DNA of 64,000 bases from contig CM055823.1 in assembly GCA_029582265.1 (NCBI GenBank), forward strand, positions 10,700,821 through 10,764,820. The letters run 5' to 3'. Positions within the stretch are counted from its first letter, which is position 1, and each line of letters begins with the position of its first letter. The DNA comes from Zoroaster sp. YZ-2022. Taxonomy: Eukaryota; Echinodermata; Asteroidea; Forcipulatida; Zoroasteridae. This document shows, one piece after another, positions 13,025 to 24,171 of this stretch. The notes under the pieces are model-generated. The model did not search any database. It was not told the DNA's origin and saw nothing but the letters and a program-made list of their open reading frames with translations. The translations under genes and the position numbers were made by a program.

Positions 13025-13160
13025 GATGTAGACTTGATGGTGGTGATGGGGGATGTTGATGGTGGAGATGTTAAGTGGTGGTGAGTGGTGAGCAGGCGAT
13101 GATATGATGGTGAGAGCTGAGTGACGGCGGTGGTGATGAGCATGGGATGTCGGTGATGAG
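13025..13160. repeat. GGTGAT-rich low-complexity tract
   Basis: An imperfect run of GGTGAT, GGTGGTGA and GATGGTG words on the + strand. The Ser/Thr/His-rich - strand frame across it comes from the simple sequence. Confidence 0.8.
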
Positions 13161-14290
13161 TGGTACAATTTTTGTGAAATAAACATCTAATGTAACAAAC
13201 AACATGAAAACTTCAACGTCAAAGGATTCTACAGCCATGACCCTTATATTTCATCTCTGTTGACATGCTTCTACAACCGTTTTCTTAATTCCTACTACTC
13301 ACATCATACAGCTGGAAGTAAATGGTAACTCATCGTAAGTTTTCAGTAAAGATTTTTACACATTTCTTAAAGTTGGACCAATTAATTGCAAGTGGAAACA
13401 ACTGGCTGGTCCATAAAAGACAATTCCTTCTTGAATGATATACCTATGTGAGGTTTGAATTGTGCATGTTGTATTACAAGTTCTTTGCCTGAACAGCAAC
13501 TTTTACAGCAACGATATTGTGCAGAAAATAGGCGGGAATATAGAGTGAGGAACTGACCTTCATGAGAATACTGATGGACACAGTTTGAAGGGAGCTATTT
13601 GGTTTAGGTTGACCTTTTGTATATAAATTTAATCGTAAATGTCGCCTTCAATTGTAATACTAAAGAAGGCTAATGTTGCTTAAAATGTGCGGGTGGTTTG
13701 AAATAAGATATGAAGGTACGTTCAAAGCCAAGCTTGGATTCGTGACTCACTTCTATAGGCGTGTTCATTCAACTTCTGTGAAACTTCAATTTTAAAGAAA
13801 GCTTAAATTTAAAATGGCTTAATTTCTAGATAAAACAAATTGGCTAATTATTTTCTTTTTTTAAAGCACTGAAATAAGATTGTGTCAAACATATTCCACT
13901 GTTTTGGTAGAGAGGCTCCATTGCAAGTAACAAGGTTCTTTTGCCAAAAGTCAAAGTAGCAATGCCCAAACGTTCAAATTCCTACTTTTCTCTACTTTTT
14001 TCACGAGGTCTGCCGCATGCAATTGTATTCAGGAAGTAACCTTACTGAAATTCGCTATGGACGCCACTGCACTTTAGTGTAAGTCTGTTATTAGTCTGTC
14101 AACAGTTTCCAAGTCCTCCCCTAAGTTTGTCATTTACAGTAGTTGTTCAAAGAAAGCTGCCTTGTAAGTGCGATCAGGATCTTGTAAGTGTCATCAGTCA
14201 AGTTTTCTTCAAAGCAGATAACCCTTTCGTCTCTCCATCACTGGAACTGATGCTAGTGGGTCTACCATGTTCTCATTTCACATAACCAAT
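13161..14290. other. Intergenic, no gene seen
   Basis: No supported coding sequence or repeat. It lies just downstream, in - strand terms, of the relic at 14300-15680 and may hold its 3' flank. Confidence 0.4.
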
Positions 14291-14299
14291 TCGCGTGCG

Positions 14300-15680
14300 A
14301 AACCTTTAGGAATTACTGAAAGCAAAGAAGTCTTCCTGATTATAGAAGGATGTCTTGTAGAACATTTGTATGGAGCCACGCCTAAACTGCACGACCATGA
14401 TATCGCCAGATGAAGTACTGATGTCTTCTTGGCCTGGTGTTTTCAAATAAGCGGGCAAATCTGATCGATAGTTGCACTTTAATGCTTGATGACTTTCTAT
14501 GAGCTCGATGTCTTGGAAATATAAACTTCGCTCTTGCTTTTCAACTTGGTGATGATGGACCACATGCACTATCTTACGCCATGAATGTATGGCCAGGTTC
14601 TAAGTACTTCAGAGATATACAGGTGGTGCCAATGGAGAATTGTGTATGCATGAAATGCTGAAAACAGCGTCCAGTTTTGTTTGGAGCACTGCAGTTGCTC
14701 AGCAAGAGAGGGTTACCTCCTGAATATCTCTGTTGAAACCAGAAAGAACCAAATATGCACTTGCAACATTGACCTCCAAGCTTTCTCCTGGCTGCTCACT
14801 CGGGCTAGCAAATTGTACCACTGGTGCATGCTGCCAGGTGACGAAAGTCTGGTTGAAAAGCACAGGTTTTTCAGCTGAAGTAATAGTCCTTGGTGGAGTA
14901 ATTTTGGCATTGCAAATTGTCTTTATGCGTATCTACAGTTAATTACAGGACTTGGTCATCATTATCTTCTATCACTCTGTGTCTGCATTGAGAGCTGCCT
15001 TGCCCTTGGAGGCAGCTCTGGTTTCATGTTCAACATGTCCAGAACAAGCGTGGCAGTTACAGGAGTACTGCAGTTATGGGGAGGTCATCCGTCCATCGAT
15101 GCTTTGTAGTGAGTGGATGTGCTTGTTCGTGGATTGGGCATGTTTTACACAGGTCATTTTTCAGGGCAGAATGAAATATTCATAGAGGCTGAATACCTTG
15201 TAATGGTATTAGAAGGAACATTGGTCTTGGCCAGATGCCTGTTGACTTTCATTGAAGACCTGATGCATTGAACATAGTGATGGGTCGGATGGAAGGTTAC
15301 TGCTCCTGTTATGAACATGGTCCCATGAATACCGCCTGTAGCCAACCTGCGGAAAAGGATTCAATATGATCTATTACATGTTTATGGTGCCCCTCATCAA
15401 ATTTGTTCTGTGGTACATGTTGATTACGCCTGTATTAGCCATCTTGCACCGACTACAACACCCCCGTCCTTCCTGACATTTTTTCAGAGCAGACTTAACA
15501 ACCTGGTCGCATGATACCCGATCGTGTGCAAGAAAAACATTTTACACACTTGTGTTGATCGAACCGCCACTTTAAGGTACACACATTCTCTGCGACCCTA
15601 CGGTTTAGTGTTTGTGAAGGATCTTCCTTTTCTTCATCCATTGTACCTGACCAGTGCGTCATGGTGAAATAGCTCATGTC
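14300..15680 (-). pseudogene. Frameshifted relic of a widespread uncharacterised (transposon-like) protein
   Basis: Reading the - strand from 15680 downward, pieces of one protein appear in shifting frames. First come Cys-rich segments (KCQEGRGCCSRCK near 15450; CKTCPIHEQ near 15140; CNCHACSGH then a charged Ala/Lys-rich stretch near 15040). Then come QNWTLFSAF (about 14670), YLEPGHTFM (about 14600) and HHQVEKQER followed by an open 80-codon tail to about 14306. From memory, the order 'ADNC...QNKNW..., EPGHTFM..D..HH..E' is typical of a large family of uncharacterised metazoan proteins that multiply like transposon genes. The family's biochemical role is unknown to me. Several frame changes are needed, so it is broken or badly sequenced. 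An alternative is a multi-exon gene with tiny introns, but I see no consistent splice sites. Confidence 0.6.
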
Positions 15681-15984
15681 CCAAAGTTCTTAAATTTACA
15701 TATATATTTCCTCAGAAAACTTCTCTGAACACTTTCTCCTGCATGTACATGATGAAGTATATGGTGGTTCTCTGGTCTCTGGTTTTCTTTTTGTTCAACT
15801 GATCTACGTTTTATCATTTAATATACAAAGAAATAAAATAAACACGAAAAAAGTAAAACAAATTTAAGTAATTAGATTGATTCTATTTAACCATTATGGC
15901 GGTCAAATTTATAAATAATTTGAGTTCTTGATGGAAGATTTTACAACAGGGCATTCAAGCGATATGTGTGTGCAGTAACTGCTA
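15681..15984. other. AT-rich spacer
   Basis: No gene or repeat seen between the relic and the tandem exon-like block. Confidence 0.5.
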
Positions 15985-18060
15985 TATGTAAGTGATACAA
16001 GTCTCTCACTTAAATTGCACAACATCCACAGCAAGGATTATTCAACCTCTTTCTAATTTATTAACCTCTTGCAGAGCCTCTGGATTGGTGGGTAGTCTAC
16101 AGCATCTAGTGGAACTTCCTCAGGTTGTTCAGCAATACACACACTGCATTGTGATAGATGAAGATTTTTATTTTTGTATTTTTGTCTTGAGTATTATTTA
16201 GTACAATTAAAAATAGCCGCATTAAAATAAAAAAGTGTATACCTATAAATAAAGATGATTACATTACCTTTTGGCTTCTTGTATATCTTCGTGCCTACTT
16301 GTCGAAGTAGGTCTACTATCAACAATGTGAGCTGCCATCTTTGTTGGAGGTGGAGGTTGATGTCTTGTTGTTCATCAGGTTCTTCCAGCAATACAATAGT
16401 GATATTGCATTTGTGATAGAAAGATTTTATTGGCATTTAATGAGCTGTGTAATTACACTTAAAGGCCATGCAATGGGAATTGTTATGATTTGAATGGTGG
16501 ACAACCCCAACATATTGCTATTATAATAATACAAGGAAAATTTCATATTTGATTCTTTATAATGTAATGTCCACATTCCTGGTATATTGGTGTCATTCAA
16601 GGCAGAACAGAAGTATCTCCATAACTGTACACAAATAATGCATAACTGTAAATAAAAGAAAGTGCATTACCTTTTTGGTTATCTCTTCTGGTGCCACTTA
16701 TCCCAAGAAATATGTCTACTATATCAGACAACTACATTTTGTCGTCTTTGTTCCAGATTGCTTTTGGGATTATCTGTGAATAGAATGAATTAGTGGTAAC
16801 ATATATAAAGCCCTATATCTAACAAATTTTGTATTTGAAACATTCATAAGCTTCTCAACTAAATATATTCGGAAATTATGGATATAAGCCTCAAATCAAG
16901 TCTAAGCAGTCTAATATCTCGTAGGCTGGTTGAAACTGCACATTACCACAATGTCCTGTTGAAATAATCTGTAAAATGACATAAATGTTGCTCACTTTCT
17001 GTTAAAAAGGTATGATATGAATTTTGACTCATTACATGGCACTCAGATATTATAGCTGCTATATTATTACAGTTAAATAAATGGAAATTTAAGTCAGCTC
17101 CAAATTGTGCTTTGTTAATGTTTCAAACACTTCAGGAAATAGGTCTGTAGAACCAATTATGAAAAGCAACATACCCTCTAGATGGAACCAAACTTTCCAT
17201 GAACATCATTCAGTCCATCATTGTTTTGGCTCTGTAAAATGATAGAGAGTAATTTAAATAAAGCGCACTATAATTTATTATAAACGAAACTACATCTTTA
17301 TCATCTTATTTATCAGAATATGCATTACTGCAGCTACTGAATGAGCGAGCAATGTCTGCAGCAGTAAGTACTTACATTTATCAAACATAACTTACCCTTG
17401 GATAGACAACGTTTTATGCGAACATCATTTAGTCCGTCACTGTTTAGCTCTGTATTATATAATAGAGAATAATTTTAATCAATCATTTAGAATGTTGTAT
17501 AGGTCGAACAATTTTATCCTAAATATTCATCTAATACAAAAATGCATTAATACTGCAGGAACTGCTGAATGATTGACAATGTCTGCTGTAGTAAAACAAC
17601 TTATGAAAAACAACACCCTTGGATCAGACAAACTTTTCTTGGGGACATCATTCTTGAGTTGTCATTGTTTGCTTTCTCTAGTGAGAATAACATTAAGCAG
17701 TTTCAAGATTTTCCATTATTCTCAGTGAGCATCTTCAACTAAATGTTTATCTATACCTGGAGGCATTGCTGAACTGTAAGGTATAGAAACACCGGAGACT
17801 TAAGGGAGCTGGAAACAAAACCTTACCCCCAGAAGGGTCCCCGATTTTTTTTACATATATACATTACATATACATACTAAACCAGTTGATTTGTGAGAGT
17901 AAATTTTCTTTGAGCCCCACAAGACAAAATCCTGGTGGGCCCTCCCCCCACCCAAAGGCAAATCCTGGAGTGCGCCGTTGTTATGAGATCTAACCTCTCT
18001 GAATCAACACCTGCATGTGAACATCATTCAGTCCATCTAGCACATAAATATATGAAAAGA
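15985..18060 (-). repeat. Tandem exon-like modules with splice-type borders
   Basis: On the - strand, short related segments recur with intron-like flanks. One type, near 16265-16400 and 16675-16735, ends in CAAAAAG or CCAAAAG directly before GTAATG and encodes similar words (VDLLRQVGTKIYKK and VDIFLGISG). A second type recurs near 17165-17232, 17400-17455, 17620-17680 and 18000-18030. It follows TTTTACAG or ATACAG, contains GGACTGAATGATGTTC or a variant (DGLNDV), and can end before GTATGT or GTAAGT. A third mini-segment, ACATTG...TCATTCAG, recurs near 17340 and 17570. The period of the second type is about 215-220 bp. Either this is part of a gene with tandemly duplicated small exons or a tandem repeat that mimics one. 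One copy holds an in-frame stop and others differ by indels. I do not recognise a protein family. Confidence 0.4.
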
Positions 18061-18985
18061 TAATAATAAATTGACATTTAAAAACAGATAAATAATACCA
18101 CAATCTACTTTGTTATGCCTGCTGGCGGTAAGTATACAAAATCAAGGACAAGGTAAACAAATGAAATATACCATTAAACAAGTGCTTTTCATTAATAAGT
18201 AATAAGTACATTAATAAGCTCAATAATGTATTAACTCTATAAACATTTTATTGATAAGTTCTAATGTCGATATTTGAAACACTTCTTGCCTGTAAGGAGG
18301 AAGAATAATAGAAAATGATATGATAGATATTGTCACAGTCTTCTTTATTTACTCCTAGATTTTACCCTTAAGAATAGTAATTACTGTTTTAGGTCTGCTT
18401 TAGTAGGGACTTTTTAAGAACAAAATCGACATTACTTTCATTAGTGACAAACATGTTGGCATCAGATTTGCAAAAACTTTTTAAAGCCAAATAAAACTAA
18501 TCCTCCTATCATTATCAAAAAAAGACATATTCCTTCTTGCATATTAAATACAATTCGGCCCTACATTATCAACATATTCAACTTTAATAAAACTATTCAT
18601 AAAATTTACAACAAAATATGAGTAAACACAGCTGTATTGAAATGTTTTGATGGTCTTGAAACATGAAAAGTTGAGTTACACTGAAACCTTCTAACCTATG
18701 TAGCTAAGATGATGCAGCGTCATGGCAGTTTGACCAGTGTTGTGTGTAAGCCCTAACCCTTGCCTGCATCATGCAATTTTTAACATTATAATTATATGGG
18801 CGCTGATTACATTGGACTTCCTCTATCTATGATTACCTCTGAGTTCTGGATTATATTTAAGACTTAACGCTGAGAATAGACATACTTTGGTTTTCAATGC
18901 CCTTTAGGAAATTTGAAAGCCTGAGGTTGAACATGGCCGCTATTATACATTTGATGAGTTAGAATGGTGATAGCGCCTCAATAGT
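18061..18985. other. Intergenic, no gene seen
   Basis: AT-rich sequence without a recognisable gene, repeat or RNA. Confidence 0.5.
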
Positions 18986-18989
18986 TCAA

Positions 18990-19540
18990 GTATTTTTGTA
19001 GGCAGAGCTTATCTCAGAGATGGACATGTCTTAACTATAAGGTTTTTTTTTTATGGCGAAACAACAGCCTATCTTAAAGTAAACTTGTTTTATATAAACA
19101 CTCAACATTATATTTTGAACTCATTTGAAAACAGATCTATATCTTAGACTTAGTATGTTTTACCAAATAAAATAAAGTATATGACTTAATTCAAAGTTAG
19201 ACATTTCTCAAAACTTAGATATTTTTGGCAAAACGACATCTTCAAATTCAAGTTGTTTACCTAAAACACTCCACATTAGGATATAATCAATTTGGAAGGC
19301 AAGTAGTCTATCTTGGACTTACGTGTTTTACCAAGCAAACAAGAAACTGTGGTAACAGGTTGAGATAAGGCGTTTTTGCCGTAGCCTGAAACCAGGTGAA
19401 CATTGATAAAGAGATGTGAGATGGGACATGCTGTATCTTCAAAACAATCCATCGTACGCCTTTGAAACTTTCACAAATGAAAAGAGGCGCCCTCAATTTG
19501 CAAAAATGATCTTATCTCAAAATCAAAATTTTTCGAGTTG
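18990..19540. repeat. Diverged dispersed/tandem repeat block
   Basis: The phrases CTTAGACTTAGTATGTTTTA (about 19145) and CTTGGACTTACGTGTTTTAC (about 19312), CAGCCTATCTTAAAG (19067), and GCTTATCTCAGAG versus CTTATCTCAAAATC recur at 110-190-bp spacing. The block looks like several copies of a short element at high divergence. Confidence 0.45.
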
Positions 19541-20317
19541 GGCTGTTTTGCATGGAAGGGCCGGTAGCAATGACTATTCCGGTGAATACAATTCGGAAGT
19601 GTGATGGTTGCTATCTTTCCTTTTGGTATTGGAATCTTATTCAGTGCACCTTTCAGGTGAAGTTGATTTGTGATTTGTAGTACAATGGTTGTTGAGGCCT
19701 ACAACATCAACAATAGTGTTCTCATTTAGAACAAATATATTTATTTTAAATCCTTTCAGTGAAATTGATCTTGTAGTTGAAGCACATCGAGGCCGCATTG
19801 GTCTAGTAGAATGGATGTCGTCTCTTTCACCAAGTAGGCCTACAGGTCATACGTGATCGTGGCGCTTGGCGCTCGCCCGTTTGAATTCTGACTCAGTTAT
19901 TTTGTTGCATTTTGAAGTACGCTTCGACATTTATCCTCGCCGGCGAGCCAAGAAGAGTAATAGTTCTGTCTCAGTGTGAGGTTTGAGTTACGCACTATGG
20001 ACCCGGAACAAAAGATACCACGGATCTTATTTGTATATGTATTTGCATGTCTACGGTTTCTGAATTAGAAAATCTAGTTTCCTCAAAAGGAAGCATTTGA
20101 GCATAATAATGGTTATCTGTCATAAAATGGAGTAGATTATTCAAGGAAAGGCTGAAAACAAATCCGCTCAAAAGATATTCTGTGCAGATGGTTTAACTCG
20201 CAAGGAACAAATAATATCCACAAGGGTATATAACACAAAGGTGTGGTGAGCAGGAGCCACTTTTGGGGTACTGACACGAGGGACAGTGATACCTCTCACA
20301 AGTCGGTCTTTAATGAT
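19541..20317. other. Intergenic, no gene seen
   Basis: Nothing supported. The segment leads into a SINE. Confidence 0.45.
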
Positions 20318-20576
20318 TGTCGTGGCCGAGCGGTCTGGCCTTTCGGGCTTTCAAGTTCTGGTGTTGCCAACGTCTTGAGGTGTGGGTTCGAGCCCGGTCG
20401 TGACACTTGTGTCGTGAACAGGTACTTAACCATAGTGGCAGTCCTTCCAGGTGGGACGTAAGCCGTGGGTCCCGTGTGTTGTGTAATGCACGTAAAAAGA
20501 ATGCCTTGAGCACCCACTTAGTTGGTGGATTACGTGCGCTATATAAGTCCCCACATTATTATTATTATTATTATTT
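20318..20576 (+). mobile_element. tRNA-headed SINE with (ATT)n tail
   Basis: The head reads TGTCGTGGCCGAGCGGTCTG (A-box type, as in class II Leu/Ser tRNAs) and GGGTTCGAGCCCGG (B box) about 55 bases later. The body includes GGTACTTAACCATA and GGTCCCGTGTGTTGTGTAAT. The 3' end is GTGCGCTATATAAG followed by (ATT)n at 20554-20576. Two related heads and one tail occur at 57879-58422. The head plus long body plus microsatellite tail marks it as a SINE, not a functional tRNA gene. No clean target duplication was found. Confidence 0.9.
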
Positions 20577-21375
20577 GTTTCCGTGTACCCCACCAGATAA
20601 ATTCGAAAGAAGGATAATAGGAGGATCGGACAATGGTGAATTGCCCACTAAATCTGATCTATGGGGTTGGTGTACTAGCATGTGTGTCCCAGCAATAACT
20701 GTGTAATTGTCATGGGAAAACGACAGGTAGCTTCTGACAAACTCCAAATAGTGCTTTCCTTTACAGGGCCACAACTCGGGTCTATTACCTCGACAAACAA
20801 TGGTGATATAAAATGAATGGTCCCTCAGAATCAAATAGTTCTATAAAATTTGACGTTAAAGGGTTCATACAGACTGGTTTCATGCGAATGGATTACGGTA
20901 ACTGGGCATTTGTGTTGTTATATGCCCGCATTTATAACACCTTTGTTGTTCTAATAACATTGATGAGGTATTGGATGCATAACCCATACACACTTTGGAT
21001 TTGGTTAATAATGGTTCGCAACTCAGAGTTTAACTTTCCCAAATGCGTTGCTAAATTATTTGGTTTAATTACCGCGTGAGCAACTCACCCCTTTGAACCT
21101 CGTGTTTTATGGCCCACAATTTTGTAAATATCTGTTATTGTTTCCATTTATCCTGACAGGTGGTTTGTTTTGACGCCACAGGTAACTGTCCTAAGCAATT
21201 ATGTTGCCGCTTTCTTTGTTTGTTCGGCTGCATTGTTTATGTACTTGTTCATCAGGAGGGCCGACCACGCTGTCGTGTTCTTCATCACAAACAAATCCTG
21301 TGAAACTGGCCCGGCATGGTATACGTTTAAATTTTAGAGCTTCTTGGATTATAAATGAGCCATAATGAAAGAAGG
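20577..21375. other. Intergenic, no gene seen
   Basis: The + strand frame 20813-21079 (88 codons) and the - strand frame 21191-21397 have no recognised domain, and I do not support them as genes. Confidence 0.45.
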
Positions 21376-21480
21376 TTCCCATGGAAAATGACATCAACGA
21401 CCATAGTTCCTTGGGGCGTATAACCTAAAATAAAAGTAGGCCATAGGCCGAACAAAAATAGTTGTGTTTCGTTACCCGAC
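21376..21480 (+). repeat. Partial copy of the 23.1-23.6 kb repeat
   Basis: It shares TGACATCAACGACCATAGTT, CCTTGG and the following AATAAAAGTAGG...GAACAAA with the two units at 23095-23640 (ATCAACAACCGTAGTTCCTT). It is a short diverged fragment. Confidence 0.5.
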
Positions 21481-21794
21481 CCAGCCTAGAAAATCACATA
21501 GAACCTATATCTTTTTATTCAGAAAAATCATAAAAATAAAACTTATGGTGCTGGAACCTAATTTTTGTGTACATCGTCCTGTATTTAAAATTTTTTTTTT
21601 ATTCCGACAAAACCAATTAAAGAATATTGCAATTAAGAAGTAACCGCAAGACTGAGTTAATTTATTTTGTCTTTATTGAACTTACATCAAAACTGTCTAA
21701 AATGATCAGGCGTTCTGATAATTTTCTAGCTCAGGCGAGAGCGGCACTTCACACGCACGAGGCGTGCTCATTTTATTGAGTGACATGTCAAATC
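21481..21794. other. Intergenic, no gene seen
   Basis: AT-rich with a T-run near 21590. Nothing else is supported. Confidence 0.45.
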
Positions 21795-21955
21795 GCGTAA
21801 CAAATATTTCTATTGGTTGTATGTCAGGTATGTGTTCTCGTTCGACCAATAAGAAACGTTTTACGCGCTATAGGCGTGCACCAGCGCGTAACGAATATTT
21901 CTATTGGTTGTATGATGACGTATTGTTCTCGTTCGACCAATAGAAAAATTTTACT
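21795..21955 (+). promoter_or_regulatory. Two tandem copies of an inverted CCAAT pair
   Basis: A ~70-bp segment is repeated in tandem at ~91-bp spacing. Each copy has CGCGTAAC, AATATTTCTATTGG, TGTTCTCGTTCGACCAATA and TTTTAC. Each therefore carries ATTGG (21812, 21903) and an opposed CCAAT (21846, 21936) about 33 bp apart. Paired inverted CCAAT boxes suit NF-Y sites in a promoter, and a GC-box-like GGGCGG follows near 22002. No transcription unit is visible, so regulatory function is inference. Confidence 0.35.
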
Positions 21956-21959
21956 TTGT

Positions 21960-23090
21960 TGCGCTAACTCTGCTATCATTGACATGCTAACACTGCAGTG
22001 GGCGGTATAGTCGAGTGCCTTCCAATGACTGGATCAAAATAGTGCGCTGGATGAGAATGTAATTCCTTGGACCCATAAATTCTTTGGTGACAATCAGTAT
22101 TTTACATGCACCATGTTTTGTAGGTTTCTGTTTTTGTTTGTTGAACCGGTTTTACACATGGTTATTTGACTACAAACGATCTTTGCTTACATGTGCGTTT
22201 CTTCTTCAACCTCGGCACTTATAACCCACCCTTTTGTAAAATCGTTCGTTTTCCAATAAACTTGTTTCAGCCGTAATCAAGTTGTTGTTAGTATGTTCTT
22301 CATTCGCCCAACTGATATGTGGCGTAGACAGTGTATTAACTATAATTAGGTAACATTTCTGACTTGTCCGAACATGTTTTATAGAGCAGTTGAATACTGC
22401 GTGCTACGCCATATATGATGGACCAGTTAAAACCTGGCGGACCAGTCACAATTCAAGCCTACTGGTCCTGCTGGACAGTGAAAAACAAAAGTTAAGGGCA
22501 AAACCCTGAACTTACACATGTCGTAACCAAGGACAAATCTAATTACAGGTACACATGCATCATCTGACCATGTTTAAATAAAAGTAGGATGCATGATTTT
22601 ACAGGTTTTTGGGTACTGTACCATTGATGTAATGAAAAAAGTATTCTGAAGTGCAATTTAATTTATCTCGTTTTTTCTGGCACAACTGGAACACAACTAG
22701 ATATACCGTCAGCCTTTAAAAGAAAGTAACAACATAAAACATGGAGATACATATTATATTTTATTTTATTGTTCTCATGTTGTAAATTAAGTAATAAAAC
22801 ACAACAGCAACATATTACCAGGTGTTTGTGGTCATACTGATTAAATGTCGCTTTGTTTTGCTTGATATGTTGGTAACAATTAATGGAAATATCTTTTGGC
22901 ATGGCCATGGTCTTGTGTATTTGTACTCACAACCATCTGCTTTCTAAAATTCAGATATTCATCACTCAACAGTGAATATACAGTGCTGATAGGTAGTATT
23001 AACATGTACAGTATAAATCTGACATTGTCACTTATTACCTATTACAAATGAGTGCTAATTGACCGTCATCCGCATGTTTTGGCGTACAAA
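21960..23090. other. Intergenic, no gene seen
   Basis: No gene supported. The - strand frame 22663-22908 lacks motifs. Confidence 0.45.
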
Positions 23091-23094
23091 AACA

Positions 23095-23640
23095 ATTTAG
23101 AGCAACAAAAAAAAGATTTTTACCCACCTACCCACCCTAATTTTTTTGGCCTAAAGAATAGTTCACCTGGAAATAGTATCAACAAACCGTAGTTCCTTTA
23201 GGCCTATAACTTCTAAAATATGTAGTCATTGAACAAACTTTAAAGTTAGGTTGTGGCTAAATGGAGTTAATGGAGCTCGAGATGAGTTGAGTCATTGACA
23301 GTCAATGACTGGTAACAAAGTCTGCACGATCAATTCGATTCAAATCGGTCATTCAGTCCAAACCACCTAATATTTTACAAAACAATTGACCAAACAAAAG
23401 TAATTTTACCCACCTACCCACCTAATTTTTTTTCCAGTGTAATATAAAATACCTTCTTTTTTTGGCTAAAATATAGTTCACTTGAAAATGATATCAACAA
23501 CCGTAGTTCCTTGGGCCTGCTTCTAAAATATATGGTCTGAACAAACTTTAAAGTTGAGTTATGGCTAAATGGAGTTAATGGGCTTGAGATGGTCGAGTCA
23601 TTGACAGGCCAATGACTGGTAATGACTGGTAAAATATCTT
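23095..23640 (+). repeat. Tandem pair of ~300-bp repeat units
   Basis: Both units start with TTTTACCCACCTACCCACC (about 23118 and 23404), continue with ATCAACAA(A)CCGTAGTTCC and ACAAACTTTAAAGTT, and end with GAGTCATTGACAG...CAATGACTGGTAA. They differ by indels at the percent level, so the duplication is old or the sequence is noisy. Confidence 0.8.
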
Positions 23641-23975
23641 TCTTATTTCTATGTTGGTACGTTGTAATAACCAATGTGTACACTCTTTAAATTAGTCATA
23701 CAAGTAGAGATATTTTAATTGACAGAATTTAAATTTCAATCTGTTTGTCCAATAAATATTTTATTCAAACTTTGTAAAAAATTACTCTCAAGTGGCTGTA
23801 CTATTGCTATTTGGACAATTCTATAAATAATCAACAAATAGTCCCAAAGTGCTTGACTTCATCATACCGATGGAAATAATAAATCCTTGAATCTAAGTGA
23901 GATTAATGAGAACTAAATATGTCAATACAATTCACATAATTATTTCTATATTTTTGATTTTTAAAAGCCACACTT
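23630..23975 (+). repeat. ~340-bp direct repeat, left copy (flanks foldback)
   Basis: TAATAACCAATGTGTACACT, CAATCTGTTTGTCCAATAAA, TACTCTCAAGTGGCTGTAC, AGTCCCAAAGTGCTTGACTT and GAGAACTAAATATGTCAATA occur in the same order at 26690-27050. The two copies sit about 3.06 kb apart and bracket the foldback palindrome. No coding content. Confidence 0.85.
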
Positions 23976-24171
23976 GAACGGCACTAGGCGCAATAATTCT
24001 CATAAGTCCATTCAATATATCATAATGATTACTATATTTAAGTTAACGTTCAATAAAAGATGATTCCTTAATGTAAACAAAAAACTTTTTTTTTTTAAAC
24101 CATCATTTAAAAATAGCGTTCTGCGTCTCCTACTGTGAGTTTGAAAAGTCACCCCCTCCCGCTATGAGACC

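Noticed and set aside
17830..17960. Possible MITE with 'cccccag...ggtccccgatttttt' and 'tgcgcc' ends
   Set aside because: Recalls the GTGGCGTAA element, but no inverted ends or target duplication could be matched.
20318..20410. Functional tRNA-Leu/Ser gene
   Set aside because: The tRNA-like head is followed by a SINE body and an (ATT)n tail, and the cloverleaf is imperfect. The same applies to 57879 and 58066.
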